NCBI GenBank assembly: GCA_900321955.1
Contig: ONXX01000004.1
Location: forward strand, 1-20,492
DNA length: 20,492 bases
Direction of reading: 5' to 3'
From: an uncultured Bacillota bacterium
Lineage (GTDB): Bacteria > Bacillota_I > Bacilli_A > Erysipelotrichales > Erysipelotrichaceae
Shown here: positions 1 to 5,672 of the stretch, piece by piece
Layout: each line of letters starts with the position of its first letter
How positions within the stretch are numbered: the stretch's first letter is position 1
The notes under the pieces: generated by a model
What the model was told of the DNA's origin: nothing
Seen by the model: only the letters and a program-made list of their open reading frames with translations
Database searches by the model: none
Translations under genes and position numbers: made by a program

Positions 1-257
1 TGGCGGATCCTATAATAAGGATCACCGTTTTTGTCGGACCAGGTCTCGATATCGATCGTATCGATCGCAAAGACGATGACCTTGCCGGAATCGATCCACG
101 GCGCAAAGGTATCTGTCAGATGGAAGTTTTCAAAATCAAAGAAACGTCCGTCCTGGCAAGGGATGAACAGGACCGGTCTGCCCGCGTGGCCATAGACCTT
201 CAGCGGCATCGTTCTGTTCAGATTATTGCTGTAAAATTCAAAATAATTGGTTTCCAT
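1..257 (-). CDS. Esterase-family alpha/beta hydrolase, N-terminal part only
   Basis: Partial gene; the first 85 codons are present and the remainder lies beyond the left edge. Translation begins METNYFEFYSNNL and contains YGHAGRPVLFIPCQDGRFFD at about residues 22-41. This opening resembles the putative esterase family COG4947, where a short beta-strand precedes a G-H-x-G-x-P-V-L-x-F-P segment. The nucleophile and catalytic histidine would lie in the missing part, so activity cannot be judged. The ATG is chosen because AGAGGAC lies just upstream and because the gene begins 16 bases after the stop of the preceding hydrolase, which suggests one transcript of two esterases. Substrate unknown. Confidence 0.8.
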   Translation of the reverse strand, partial: METNYFEFYSNNLNRTMPLKVYGHAGRPVLFIPCQDGRFFDFENFHLTDTFAPWIDSGKVIVFAIDTIDIETWSDKNGDPYYRIR

Positions 258-273
258 ATCTGTCCTCTTTTAT

Positions 274-1032
274 CTACAGTTCATAGAACAGGGCATCCAT
301 AAAGAACGGCACCTGTTTTTCCCAGCTCGCTTCATTGTGCTCGCCGTCGGGAATGACCCTGCTTTCCAGCATGACCTTTTTCCGTATTAAGGCAGCACTC
401 ACATCGGCAAAATCATTTCTGGTATTGCGGTAACTGATCTCTTTTTCGCCATAATCCATATAGATCAAAGTTCCCTTGCGGAATTTTGTCTTATCGATCA
501 TCTCAAGGACCTGCTTTGGATCAAAGCCGATCGACGGCGATAAGGCAGCGCCTCTTGAGAAGACGGAGCCGTACTTGCACATGGCATACAGTGTCATCAG
601 ACCGCCCATGGAAGAGCCGGAAATGAAGGTATAGTCTCTTTGCGGCAAAGTCGGATAGTTGTCATCGATGTAAGGCTTGAGTTCCTTTACAAACCACTTC
701 ATCGTGATTCTGCCGCGTCCCTTGATCTTGCCCCAGTCGGGATCGGCAAAATCAAACGGCGAATACTCCGAGATGCGGCCGCCGCCTTTTTCCGTCTCTG
801 CATGGTGATTGCATTCCACGCCGACGACCATCAGCGGTGTCTCGCTTTCTTCCAGATACTTCAGCAAGCCCCAGGACTTGCCGTAGCTGGCTTCTTCGTC
901 ATTAAACAGATTCTGTCCGTCAAACATGTACAGGACCGGGAATGCACCTTCAAAGTCCGGTACATAAACATAAACTTTTCTCTTTTCTTCTCCCGTCAGC
1001 TGCGGGATCGTCGTTTCAAAAACTTCCAACAT
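274..1032 (-). CDS. Putative esterase, alpha/beta hydrolase (COG2819/COG2382-like)
   Basis: 252-residue protein without a signal peptide, so probably cytoplasmic. It has the layout of the D-type putative esterase family: an early VLYMFDGQNLF segment (residues 33-43), a G-x-S-x-G nucleophile elbow at 139-143 with Ser141 as probable nucleophile, and a C-terminal DGEHNEASWE segment (229-238) supplying His232. An Asp around 193-211 could be the acid, but I cannot fix it. Family members hydrolyse carboxylic esters, including acylated sugars and siderophores; the substrate here cannot be told. The ATG has AAAGGA 6 bases upstream. It heads a two-gene unit with the esterase at the window edge. An AT-rich stretch with TATTAT or TATAAA lies upstream, but I see no convincing -35, so no promoter is called. 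Confidence 0.88.
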   Translation of the reverse strand: MLEVFETTIPQLTGEEKRKVYVYVPDFEGAFPVLYMFDGQNLFNDEEASYGKSWGLLKYLEESETPLMVVGVECNHHAETEKGGGRISEYSPFDFADPDWGKIKGRGRITMKWFVKELKPYIDDNYPTLPQRDYTFISGSSMGGLMTLYAMCKYGSVFSRGAALSPSIGFDPKQVLEMIDKTKFRKGTLIYMDYGEKEISYRNTRNDFADVSAALIRKKVMLESRVIPDGEHNEASWEKQVPFFMDALFYEL

Positions 1033-1137
1033 ATTCTGTCCTTTATAATCTTATGTTTATTTTATAATATTTGCGCCTCTGATTCATCAGTTTTTTGAAA
1101 ATTTATGAAAATAACTTATGAAACATTTTCATATAAA

Positions 1138-1159
1138 AAGACCGTCAACAGACAGTCTT
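1138..1159 (-). terminator. Second of two tandem terminators after the ECF component gene
   Basis: On the minus strand a 9-bp stem (AAGACTGTC with GACGGTCTT, one T.G pair) closes a TGTT loop and is followed directly by TTTTT. It lies about 15 bases past the first terminator, so transcription from the SAM-riboswitch gene meets two stops before the esterase pair. Confidence 0.8.
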
Positions 1160-1173
1160 CTCCATTCAAACAA

Positions 1174-1198
1174 AAACTGCCGCAATCTGCGGCAGTTT
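1174..1198 (-). terminator. Rho-independent terminator of the ECF component gene
   Basis: Perfect 11-bp stem (AAACTGCCGCA with TGCGGCAGTTT) around a 3-base loop, starting 11 bases after the stop codon and followed on the minus strand by TTTGTTT. The stem's own T run adds to the U-tract. Confidence 0.92.
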
Positions 1199-1209
1199 CA
1201 TGCAAAGTC

Positions 1210-1755
1210 TTATTCCTTATCCAGGGAACCTGCCTTGGCAACGGTCTTGGAATAACCGTAAAGCAGGATACCGCCCAATACGACGGCAAACAGGCAGTCA
1301 CCCAAAGCAGCGACCAGACCCTGTGTGAAGACCAGGCTGGCGTCCTCTTTGTAGATGACGATATCGCCGATCGGCGCAATCAGAATCCAGGCAACCGCAT
1401 TGGCGATCAGGTTGGCGATGACAAAGGTCGTGATCTCTTTTGTGGAGAAGACACCGTCTTTGACGTTGATCTTCTTGGCGAAGAGGCCGACGATCAGGCC
1501 GTAAACTGCTGTCGCAAATGCCCAGGTCCACCAGACACCGCCCCAGGACATGTCAGTGAGGACATGGCCGATGAAGCCGGAAAGGCAACCGACGACCGGA
1601 CCGTACAATACGGCAAAGACAGCCTGAACAGCGTACTGGAAGGCGATGTTCGTGTTAGGGATACCACTAGGGATCGCTACGAAACGCGCGAGTACGAAGA
1701 ACAGGGCTGCACCGATACCGGTCGCAACAACTTTCTGAACAGAATCATTTTTCAT
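1210..1755 (-). CDS. ECF transporter substrate-binding (S) component, UPF0397/COG4720 type
   Basis: 181-residue, very hydrophobic protein with about five or six membrane segments. Residues 8-25 (KVVATGIGAALFFVLARF) match the conserved opening of UPF0397, including the small-residue A-T-G-I-G-A-A motif of helix 1. The later stretches IPNTNIAFQYAVQAVFAVLYG and GFIGHVLTDMSWGGVWWTW are also family hallmarks. ECF S components capture a vitamin or small metabolite in the membrane and pair with an energising module of two ATPases and one T protein. No ATPase or T gene is present here, so it probably shares a module encoded elsewhere (group II arrangement). A SAM riboswitch directly upstream predicts induction when S-adenosylmethionine is scarce, pointing to a methionine- or sulfur-related substrate. 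AAGGGGG lies about 10 bases before the ATG. Family call strong, substrate inferred. Confidence 0.9.
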   Translation of the reverse strand: MKNDSVQKVVATGIGAALFFVLARFVAIPSGIPNTNIAFQYAVQAVFAVLYGPVVGCLSGFIGHVLTDMSWGGVWWTWAFATAVYGLIVGLFAKKINVKDGVFSTKEITTFVIANLIANAVAWILIAPIGDIVIYKEDASLVFTQGLVAALGDCLFAVVLGGILLYGYSKTVAKAGSLDKE

Positions 1756-1789
1756 ATATATTTTTCCCCCTTAATACCAAAATTGAATA

Positions 1790-1812
1790 AAAGCCCATCT
1801 TCGACGGGCTTT
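1790..1812 (-). terminator. Intrinsic terminator of the SAM riboswitch expression platform
   Basis: Ten-bp stem AAAGCCCGTC/GATGGGCTTT (one G.T pair) with a GAA triloop, followed on the minus strand by TTATT. It lies between the aptamer and the Shine-Dalgarno of the ECF gene, so ligand-dependent formation would switch the gene off. Confidence 0.9.
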
Positions 1813-1822
1813 CTTTGACTCA

Positions 1823-1910
1823 CATAAACCCATCGTTCAAGCTTTAGCACCTTTTCCTTCGAAAGGTTGCTGAGACTTCATCGAGCTTGTCTCTCAGTCT
1901 CTCTTTATGG
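1823..1910 (-). promoter_or_regulatory. SAM riboswitch (S-box, SAM-I clan) with reduced or missing P4
   Basis: The minus-strand RNA carries the S-box core in order. P1 is CAUAAA (1909-1904) with UUUAUG (1828-1823). P2 is GAGAC (1901-1897) with GUCUC (1876-1872). The inner P2b is GAG/CUC with a CGAUGA kink-turn segment. Then come GCAACC, P3 (ACCUUU/AAAGGU) and GGUGCUAAA. The pseudoknot is visible: loop CAAG at 1889-1886 is complementary to CUUG at 1841-1838, in the places where the Bacillus yitJ S-box (recalled) has CUGG and CCAG, a compensated change. Only about 9 bases separate the pseudoknot from the P1 3' strand, too few for the usual P4. The RNA starts about where transcription should begin. 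SAM binding should favour the terminator at 1790-1812. Confidence 0.9.
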
Positions 1911-1918
1911 ACGTTTTT

Positions 1919-1947
1919 ATCTTACCATCAGAAACACTTTGATTCAA
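1919..1947 (-). promoter_or_regulatory. SigA-type promoter of the SAM-riboswitch transcript
   Basis: TTGAAT (1947-1942), a 17-base spacer and TAAGAT (1924-1919). The predicted start near 1912 falls at the edge of the aptamer P1 stem. The -35 lies only 7 bases beyond the stop codon of the upstream hydrolase, so the ECF gene has its own promoter. Confidence 0.8.
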
Positions 1948-1953
1948 TAAGTC

Positions 1954-2754
1954 CTATATAGACTTTTGTATCAGAAAAGCCAGTGTTTCTCTAAGCAGTG
2001 CTTCATTATCCTCCCTGCGGCCGTCCCACAAGCCAAAGCCGTGGTCGGCATCTTTCAGATAGAGAAGCTTCTTGTATTGTGCGTTGCACAAGGATGCATC
2101 GAGCAGCTTTGCGTTGTCCGGATCGATGGTGATGTCTTTTTCACCCTGGATGATCAAAGCTTCGCCGCAATACTTCTTCAAAGGTTCCAGGACATCCAGT
2201 TCCAGCAAATCGTCGATGAACTCTTCTCCCATCGTGATATAGACTTCATCAAAGATGTCATAAAACTGGCAGGTCCCCTTTGCCTTGCATTCTTCCTTCA
2301 GTTTGTTCAGATCCTGTTTCAAGAACAGTTTGCCGTTCCCGTAAGGTTCAATGCCGGCAGCCCAGAAGACAGCCTTGGCAAATTCCGGATGTCTTTTCAG
2401 AAACAGGGAAACGATACGTCCGCCCATCGAATAGCCCAGCAGATACATTCTGCTTTCATCGATGTCATAGTTTGCCTTGGCGTAGCCCAGGCAATCCTCA
2501 AGATCGGCCAGGGCACTTGTGAGCGAATACTTTTCGAAAGGCTGCTTCGATTCGCCGTTTCCGGCAAAATCCATGGCAAGGCAGAGAATGCCGTTTTCGC
2601 TCAGTGTTTCACCGATCTTTACATAGCGGCCATCTTCTTTGCGGTCCGAACGGAAACTGTGCGCCAGCAAAGCCAGTCCGCATTTTCCCTTGGCTTCATA
2701 GATGTCCGCCGGGATATCGATGCCCCTTTTGGAAGGGACCCATATCGTCTTCAT
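1954..2754 (-). CDS. Alpha/beta hydrolase, last gene of the methionine-importer operon
   Basis: 266-residue serine hydrolase without a signal peptide. Visible parts: an oxyanion-loop region LLAHSFRSDR (29-38), strand DFAGNGES (62-69), nucleophile elbow GYSMGG (107-112, Ser109), acid Asp207 in GEKD, and His238 in DADHGF, i.e. a complete triad in the usual order. It resembles the serine aminopeptidase/lysophospholipase-like group (Hydrolase_4). The ATG is 2 bases after the metI stop, so it is translated with the importer and should share the T-box control. A possible job is releasing methionine from an imported ester or peptide-like derivative, but nothing in the sequence shows this; it may be a general carboxylesterase. 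Only a weak AAGTC/GACTT inverted repeat follows the gene. Confidence 0.88.
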   Translation of the reverse strand: MKTIWVPSKRGIDIPADIYEAKGKCGLALLAHSFRSDRKEDGRYVKIGETLSENGILCLAMDFAGNGESKQPFEKYSLTSALADLEDCLGYAKANYDIDESRMYLLGYSMGGRIVSLFLKRHPEFAKAVFWAAGIEPYGNGKLFLKQDLNKLKEECKAKGTCQFYDIFDEVYITMGEEFIDDLLELDVLEPLKKYCGEALIIQGEKDITIDPDNAKLLDASLCNAQYKKLLYLKDADHGFGLWDGRREDNEALLRETLAFLIQKSI

Positions 2755-2756
2755 GA

Positions 2757-3392
2757 TCAGGAAAGCTTCTTGTAAAGGAAGTTGCCCAGCATCTGCACCG
2801 CCTGAACGAATACGATCAAGACGATCGAACAGACGATCAGATACTCGCTCTTATACTGCTGATAGCCATACCGGATCGCCAGATCGCCGATACCGCCGCC
2901 GCCTACCGTTCCGGCCATGGCCGAATAGCCGACCAGCGAGATGATCAACAAGATCACGCCGTTGAGCATGCGCGGGATGGATTCCTTGATGTAGACCCTG
3001 AACAGGATCTGTAAGTCGGAAGCGCCGAAAGACCTGGCTGCCTCGATGACACCCGGATCGGTCTCCCTTAGGCTGGTCTCAAAGATCCTGGCGATGTATG
3101 GGATCGCCGATACCGTCAAAGGCACGACAGCGGCTCTGGTGCCGATTGCCTTGCCGATGATCAGACGGGTAAACGGAATGATGATGATCAACAGGATGAT
3201 GAACGGGAACGAACGGAAAATGTTGACGATCAGCGACAATGTCTCATAGACGACCTTGTTTGGTCTTAAGCCATCCGGTGCCGTCAAAGTCAGTACCAGT
3301 GCCGGAATGAAACCGAGGATCACTGACAGCAGGGTCGACCAGAACACCATATACAGCGTCTGTACAAATGAACTCCAAACAACAGCACCCAT
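2757..3392 (-). CDS. metI: Methionine ABC transporter permease MetI
   Basis: 211-residue inner-membrane permease of the methionine uptake (MUT) family, with five or so hydrophobic segments. The EAA loop that docks on the ATPase is clear at about 116-140 (IEAARSFGASDLQILFRVYI). RSFPFIILLIIIIPFTR near 60-76 and GYSAMAGTVGGGGIGDLA near 155-172 are typical of MetI. An ATG six codons earlier is also open, but the internal ATG is preferred: GGGAGG lies 10 bases before it, and its A is shared with the TGA of metN, a one-base overlap typical of translational coupling. With MetN and MetQ it should import L- and D-methionine. Confidence 0.95.
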   Translation of the reverse strand: MGAVVWSSFVQTLYMVFWSTLLSVILGFIPALVLTLTAPDGLRPNKVVYETLSLIVNIFRSFPFIILLIIIIPFTRLIIGKAIGTRAAVVPLTVSAIPYIARIFETSLRETDPGVIEAARSFGASDLQILFRVYIKESIPRMLNGVILLIISLVGYSAMAGTVGGGGIGDLAIRYGYQQYKSEYLIVCSIVLIVFVQAVQMLGNFLYKKLS

Positions 3393-4360
3393 CAGTTCAA
3401 TACCTCCCATAAAACCTTCACCTCGTCAAGATATGCGGTGATCTTTTCCTTGTCTTCTTCCTTGATGTTGATGACCAGAGAACCGTAGACATGGGAACGG
3501 AAATCCTCCAGCTTTGCCCAGGAAATCGAGAAATCCGCATCCAGTTTCCTGGCCATATTGGAAATGACCGGTTCATCTGCCGATTCGTCAGTGAAGAACA
3601 ATTGAATATTGACGCCCTCTTCCGGCAGCAGTTCGCTGTCTTCATGCAAGAAGGCCTTGATATCCTTGTTCGGCCGGATGAAGAGTTCTTCCGGCTTGCC
3701 GATCTGCACGACCCGGCCGTTCTTGATGAAGGCGACCTTTTCGCAGATCTGCTTGACGACTTCCATCTGGTGGGTGACCACGATGATCGTGATACCCATC
3801 TCCTTATTGATCTTCTGCAGAAGATCCAGGATGCCTCGGGTAATCGCCGGGTCAAGAGCCGAAGTCGCCTCGTCGCAAAGAAGGATCTTGGGATCCAGCA
3901 CCAGGGCACGGGCGATAGCCACTCTCTGTTTCTGACCGCCGGAAAGCTCCTTTGGTCTGGCATGGATCTTGTCTTTCAGACCGACCAGCGAGATCAGCCC
4001 TTCGATCTTCTTTCTGGCCTCCGGGGTTTTGGTCTTCATGCCCCAGAATTTCATCGGCAGAGCCACGTTGTCATAGACATCCAGTCTCTCCAGCAGATTG
4101 AAGTTCTGGAAGATCATGCCCATGTTTTTCTGCAAGAGATGCAGCTTTTTCTTATCTTTCAAAGAGACCTCGACGCCATCTACTTCAATGCGGCCGGACT
4201 GGTAGTCTTCCAGGCCGTTGATGCAGCGAAGCAATGTCGATTTTCCGGCGCCCGACTGACCGATGATGCCGAAGATCTCGTGATCGGCGATCTCGATCGA
4301 GATGTCCTTGAGAACTTCCAGATCACCGAAGCTCTTTGAAACATTTTCCAATTTGATCAT
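3392..4360 (-). CDS. metN: Methionine ABC transporter ATP-binding protein MetN
   Basis: 322-residue ATPase that drives the MetI permease. Residues counted from the chosen start: Walker A GQSGAGKST at 34-42, Q-loop Gln85, signature LSGGQKQR at 139-146, Walker B ILLCDE at 159-164, D-loop SALD and switch His197. About 75 C-terminal residues (from roughly 250) form the extra ACT-like NIL domain of MetN proteins, which binds methionine and inhibits transport from the cytoplasmic side, so substrate feedback is expected here too. The frame is open to a TTG seven codons earlier. The ATG at 4360 is chosen because AGGAG lies 9 bases before it, inside the would-be extension, and because the ABC domain normally starts MIKLENVSK. 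Confidence 0.95.
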   Translation of the reverse strand: MIKLENVSKSFGDLEVLKDISIEIADHEIFGIIGQSGAGKSTLLRCINGLEDYQSGRIEVDGVEVSLKDKKKLHLLQKNMGMIFQNFNLLERLDVYDNVALPMKFWGMKTKTPEARKKIEGLISLVGLKDKIHARPKELSGGQKQRVAIARALVLDPKILLCDEATSALDPAITRGILDLLQKINKEMGITIIVVTHQMEVVKQICEKVAFIKNGRVVQIGKPEELFIRPNKDIKAFLHEDSELLPEEGVNIQLFFTDESADEPVISNMARKLDADFSISWAKLEDFRSHVYGSLVINIKEEDKEKITAYLDEVKVLWEVLN

Positions 4361-4384
4361 AAAACTATTCTCCTGTAACAAGCA

Positions 4385-4412
4385 GAAATGTTCAGAAGCT
4401 TCTGAACATTTC
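4385..4412 (-). repeat. 28-base perfect palindrome between metQ and metN
   Basis: The sequence reads the same on both strands from 4385 to 4412 (GAAATGTTCAGAAG and its exact reverse complement), centred on an AAGCTT. As RNA it gives a 12-bp stem with a 4-base loop. No real U-tract follows on the minus strand. It lies 29 bases after the metQ stop and 24 bases before the metN start. It is most likely a transcript-stabilising or partial-termination hairpin that lets the binding protein be made in excess over the ABC subunits; a transcription-factor operator is less likely at this site. Confidence 0.8.
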
Positions 4413-4441
4413 GCTGATCATTCCAAGTATTGTGCTGTATC

Positions 4442-5290
4442 TTATTGCGGATCGCAGAAGGAAGTGATGACTGCACCCTTGTAGGTGTCATCAATGTACT
4501 TCTTGACTGCATCGGAAGTGACCGCAGCAACTAAAGCCTGGATCTTTTCCGAGTTTTCATTGCCTTCGACTGTAACGATGAAGTTGGTACGGCGAATGGT
4601 CGTTTCCGCATCGAAGCTTTCAATCGTCAAAGCCGGATGGCTTGACGGTAAGCCGGCGCCTAAGGCGTAGTTGCCGTTGATGACTGCTGCATCGACATCA
4701 GCTAAAGCCAGCGGCAGCTGAGCTGCTTCCAATTCAACGATCTCGAAACCGCGCGGGTTGGCTTCCGTATTGCCGTTGATCGTCAAAGCGGAAAGTTCGC
4801 CGTCCAGTTCATTCAGGAAACCGCTGGCGATGAGGAATTCGATCGCTCTGGTACGGTTGTCTTCATCATTCGGAACGGAGATGGTAGCGCCATCAGGAAT
4901 ATCCGTAATGTGGGTATATTTATCGGAGTAGATGCCCATCGGTTCGATATGAACGCCTTTGACGGCAGTCAGTTTCCAGCCATGGGAATCATTCTGACCA
5001 TTCATGTAGCCTAAAGTCTGGAAGTAGTTGGCATCCAGTTCACCGGCCACCAGGTTCTCGTTTGGAAGGACATAGTCTTCATAGACAACAACCTGCAGAT
5101 CCCAGCCCTGTTCAGCCAATACCGGCTTGACGGCGTTTTCCAGGATCTCGGCATGCGGAACCGGATTGACACCGACGGTGATCGTCTTGTCTTCGGCAGG
5201 TTCATTGCCGCCTTCCTGCGGTTTTGAACCACAGCCGGCAAGAGTCAGTACAGTAAGCAACGCGAGCAGTAATGTAATAATTTTTTTCAT
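4442..5290 (-). CDS. metQ: Methionine-binding lipoprotein MetQ (NLPA family)
   Basis: 282-residue substrate-binding protein of the MetNIQ importer. A type II signal peptide is evident: MKK, a hydrophobic stretch, then the lipobox L-A-G-C with Cys20 as the lipid-modified residue and a G/S/P/E-rich linker. The mature domain starts TITVGVNPVPHAEILE, the NLPA-family signature, and continues with YFQTLGYMNG (about residues 94-103) and GATISVPNDEDNRTRAIEFL (about 149-168). It should sit on the outer face of the membrane and deliver methionine to MetI. GGGG lies 10 bases before the ATG. It is the first gene after the T-box, so its expression should follow tRNA charging. Confidence 0.95.
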   Translation of the reverse strand: MKKIITLLLALLTVLTLAGCGSKPQEGGNEPAEDKTITVGVNPVPHAEILENAVKPVLAEQGWDLQVVVYEDYVLPNENLVAGELDANYFQTLGYMNGQNDSHGWKLTAVKGVHIEPMGIYSDKYTHITDIPDGATISVPNDEDNRTRAIEFLIASGFLNELDGELSALTINGNTEANPRGFEIVELEAAQLPLALADVDAAVINGNYALGAGLPSSHPALTIESFDAETTIRRTNFIVTVEGNENSEKIQALVAAVTSDAVKKYIDDTYKGAVITSFCDPQ

Positions 5291-5340
5291 TCAATTTTTT
5301 CCCCTTTCTTATTACATCTTTTATTTGTATCCGGGTAAAA

Positions 5341-5580
5341 AAACAAAAAGCCGCCCATAAGGACGACTTCATCATCGTGTTACCACCTTAATTCGTGTAT
5401 TTCTACACCTTCTTCAGATACAAACATATCCTAGCACTGTAACGTGTGCACAACGTCATCCCCTCATATCGGGGACACAGCTCCAAGACCATGTTCGACT
5501 GACCCTCAACGTCTTTTTCCACCAGCCAAAGACTCTCTAGGCTTTCCGATCAGTTTACTCTTCTTTTCCAAGCCTTTTCT
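5341..5580 (-). promoter_or_regulatory. T-box riboswitch, most likely tRNA-Met responsive
   Basis: The leader of metQNI has the T-box parts in order on the minus strand: AGUA S-turn strand, AGAGAG bulge, GGCUGGUGG distal segment, the specifier strand CGAACAUGG, and the T-box AAGGUGGUAACACG (5390-5376) that pairs with the tRNA acceptor end. ACUGA and UCAGU flank the specifier loop above and AAGA/UCUU below, fixing its place. The codon is most likely AUG (5492-5490), read by tRNA-Met; shifted by one base it would be CAU (His). Uncharged tRNA should stabilise the antiterminator and allow transcription of metQ, metN, metI and the hydrolase. Confidence 0.92.
5348..5369 (-). terminator. T-box terminator hairpin
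   Basis: Nine-bp stem AAGTCGTCC/GGGCGGCTT (two wobble pairs) with a TTAT loop, followed by TTTTTGTTT on the minus strand. It lies a few bases after the conserved T-box and is the alternative to the antiterminator. Confidence 0.92.
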
Positions 5581-5582
5581 AA

Positions 5583-5611
5583 ATCATAATATATAAACTT
5601 CACGATTTCAA
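5583..5611 (-). promoter_or_regulatory. SigA-type promoter of the T-box/metQNI transcript
   Basis: TTGAAA (5611-5606), a 17-base spacer and TATGAT (5588-5583). Transcription should begin around 5576, just before Stem I. The bases 5612-5672 between this promoter and the NlpC/P60 gene hold only an A/T-rich imperfect inverted repeat (TTGAAA...TTTCAA), a weak candidate terminator for that gene. Confidence 0.85.
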
Positions 5612-5672
5612 TAAATGATCTGAAAGAAACCGGTATTTTTTTGAAATTTTTTCTATATCACTGAAAATTTTT

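Noticed and set aside
1105..1818. 237-codon open frame on the plus strand across the ECF gene
   Set aside because: Charged, low-complexity translation antisense to a recognisable membrane protein, with the SAM riboswitch terminator at its end; a shadow of the minus-strand gene.
1860..1910. Leader of the ECF gene as a thiamine or other vitamin riboswitch
   Set aside because: The CGAUGAAG...CAGCAACC...GGUGCUAAA order and pseudoknot are those of the SAM clan; no thiamine-box CUGAGA...GGGA core is arranged around it, although a CUGAGA string occurs by chance in P2.
3393..3410. Longer metI start at 3410
   Set aside because: The Shine-Dalgarno GGGAGG would lie inside the coding sequence; the downstream ATG overlaps the metN stop by one base, as expected for coupled genes.
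3491..4339. 282-codon open frame on the plus strand opposite metN
   Set aside because: No family signature and no ribosome-binding site; the opposite strand carries all ABC ATPase motifs.
5360..5580. Possible tRNA or other structured RNA gene upstream of metQ
   Set aside because: The conserved AAGGTGGTAACACG, Stem I elements and terminator identify it as a T-box leader.
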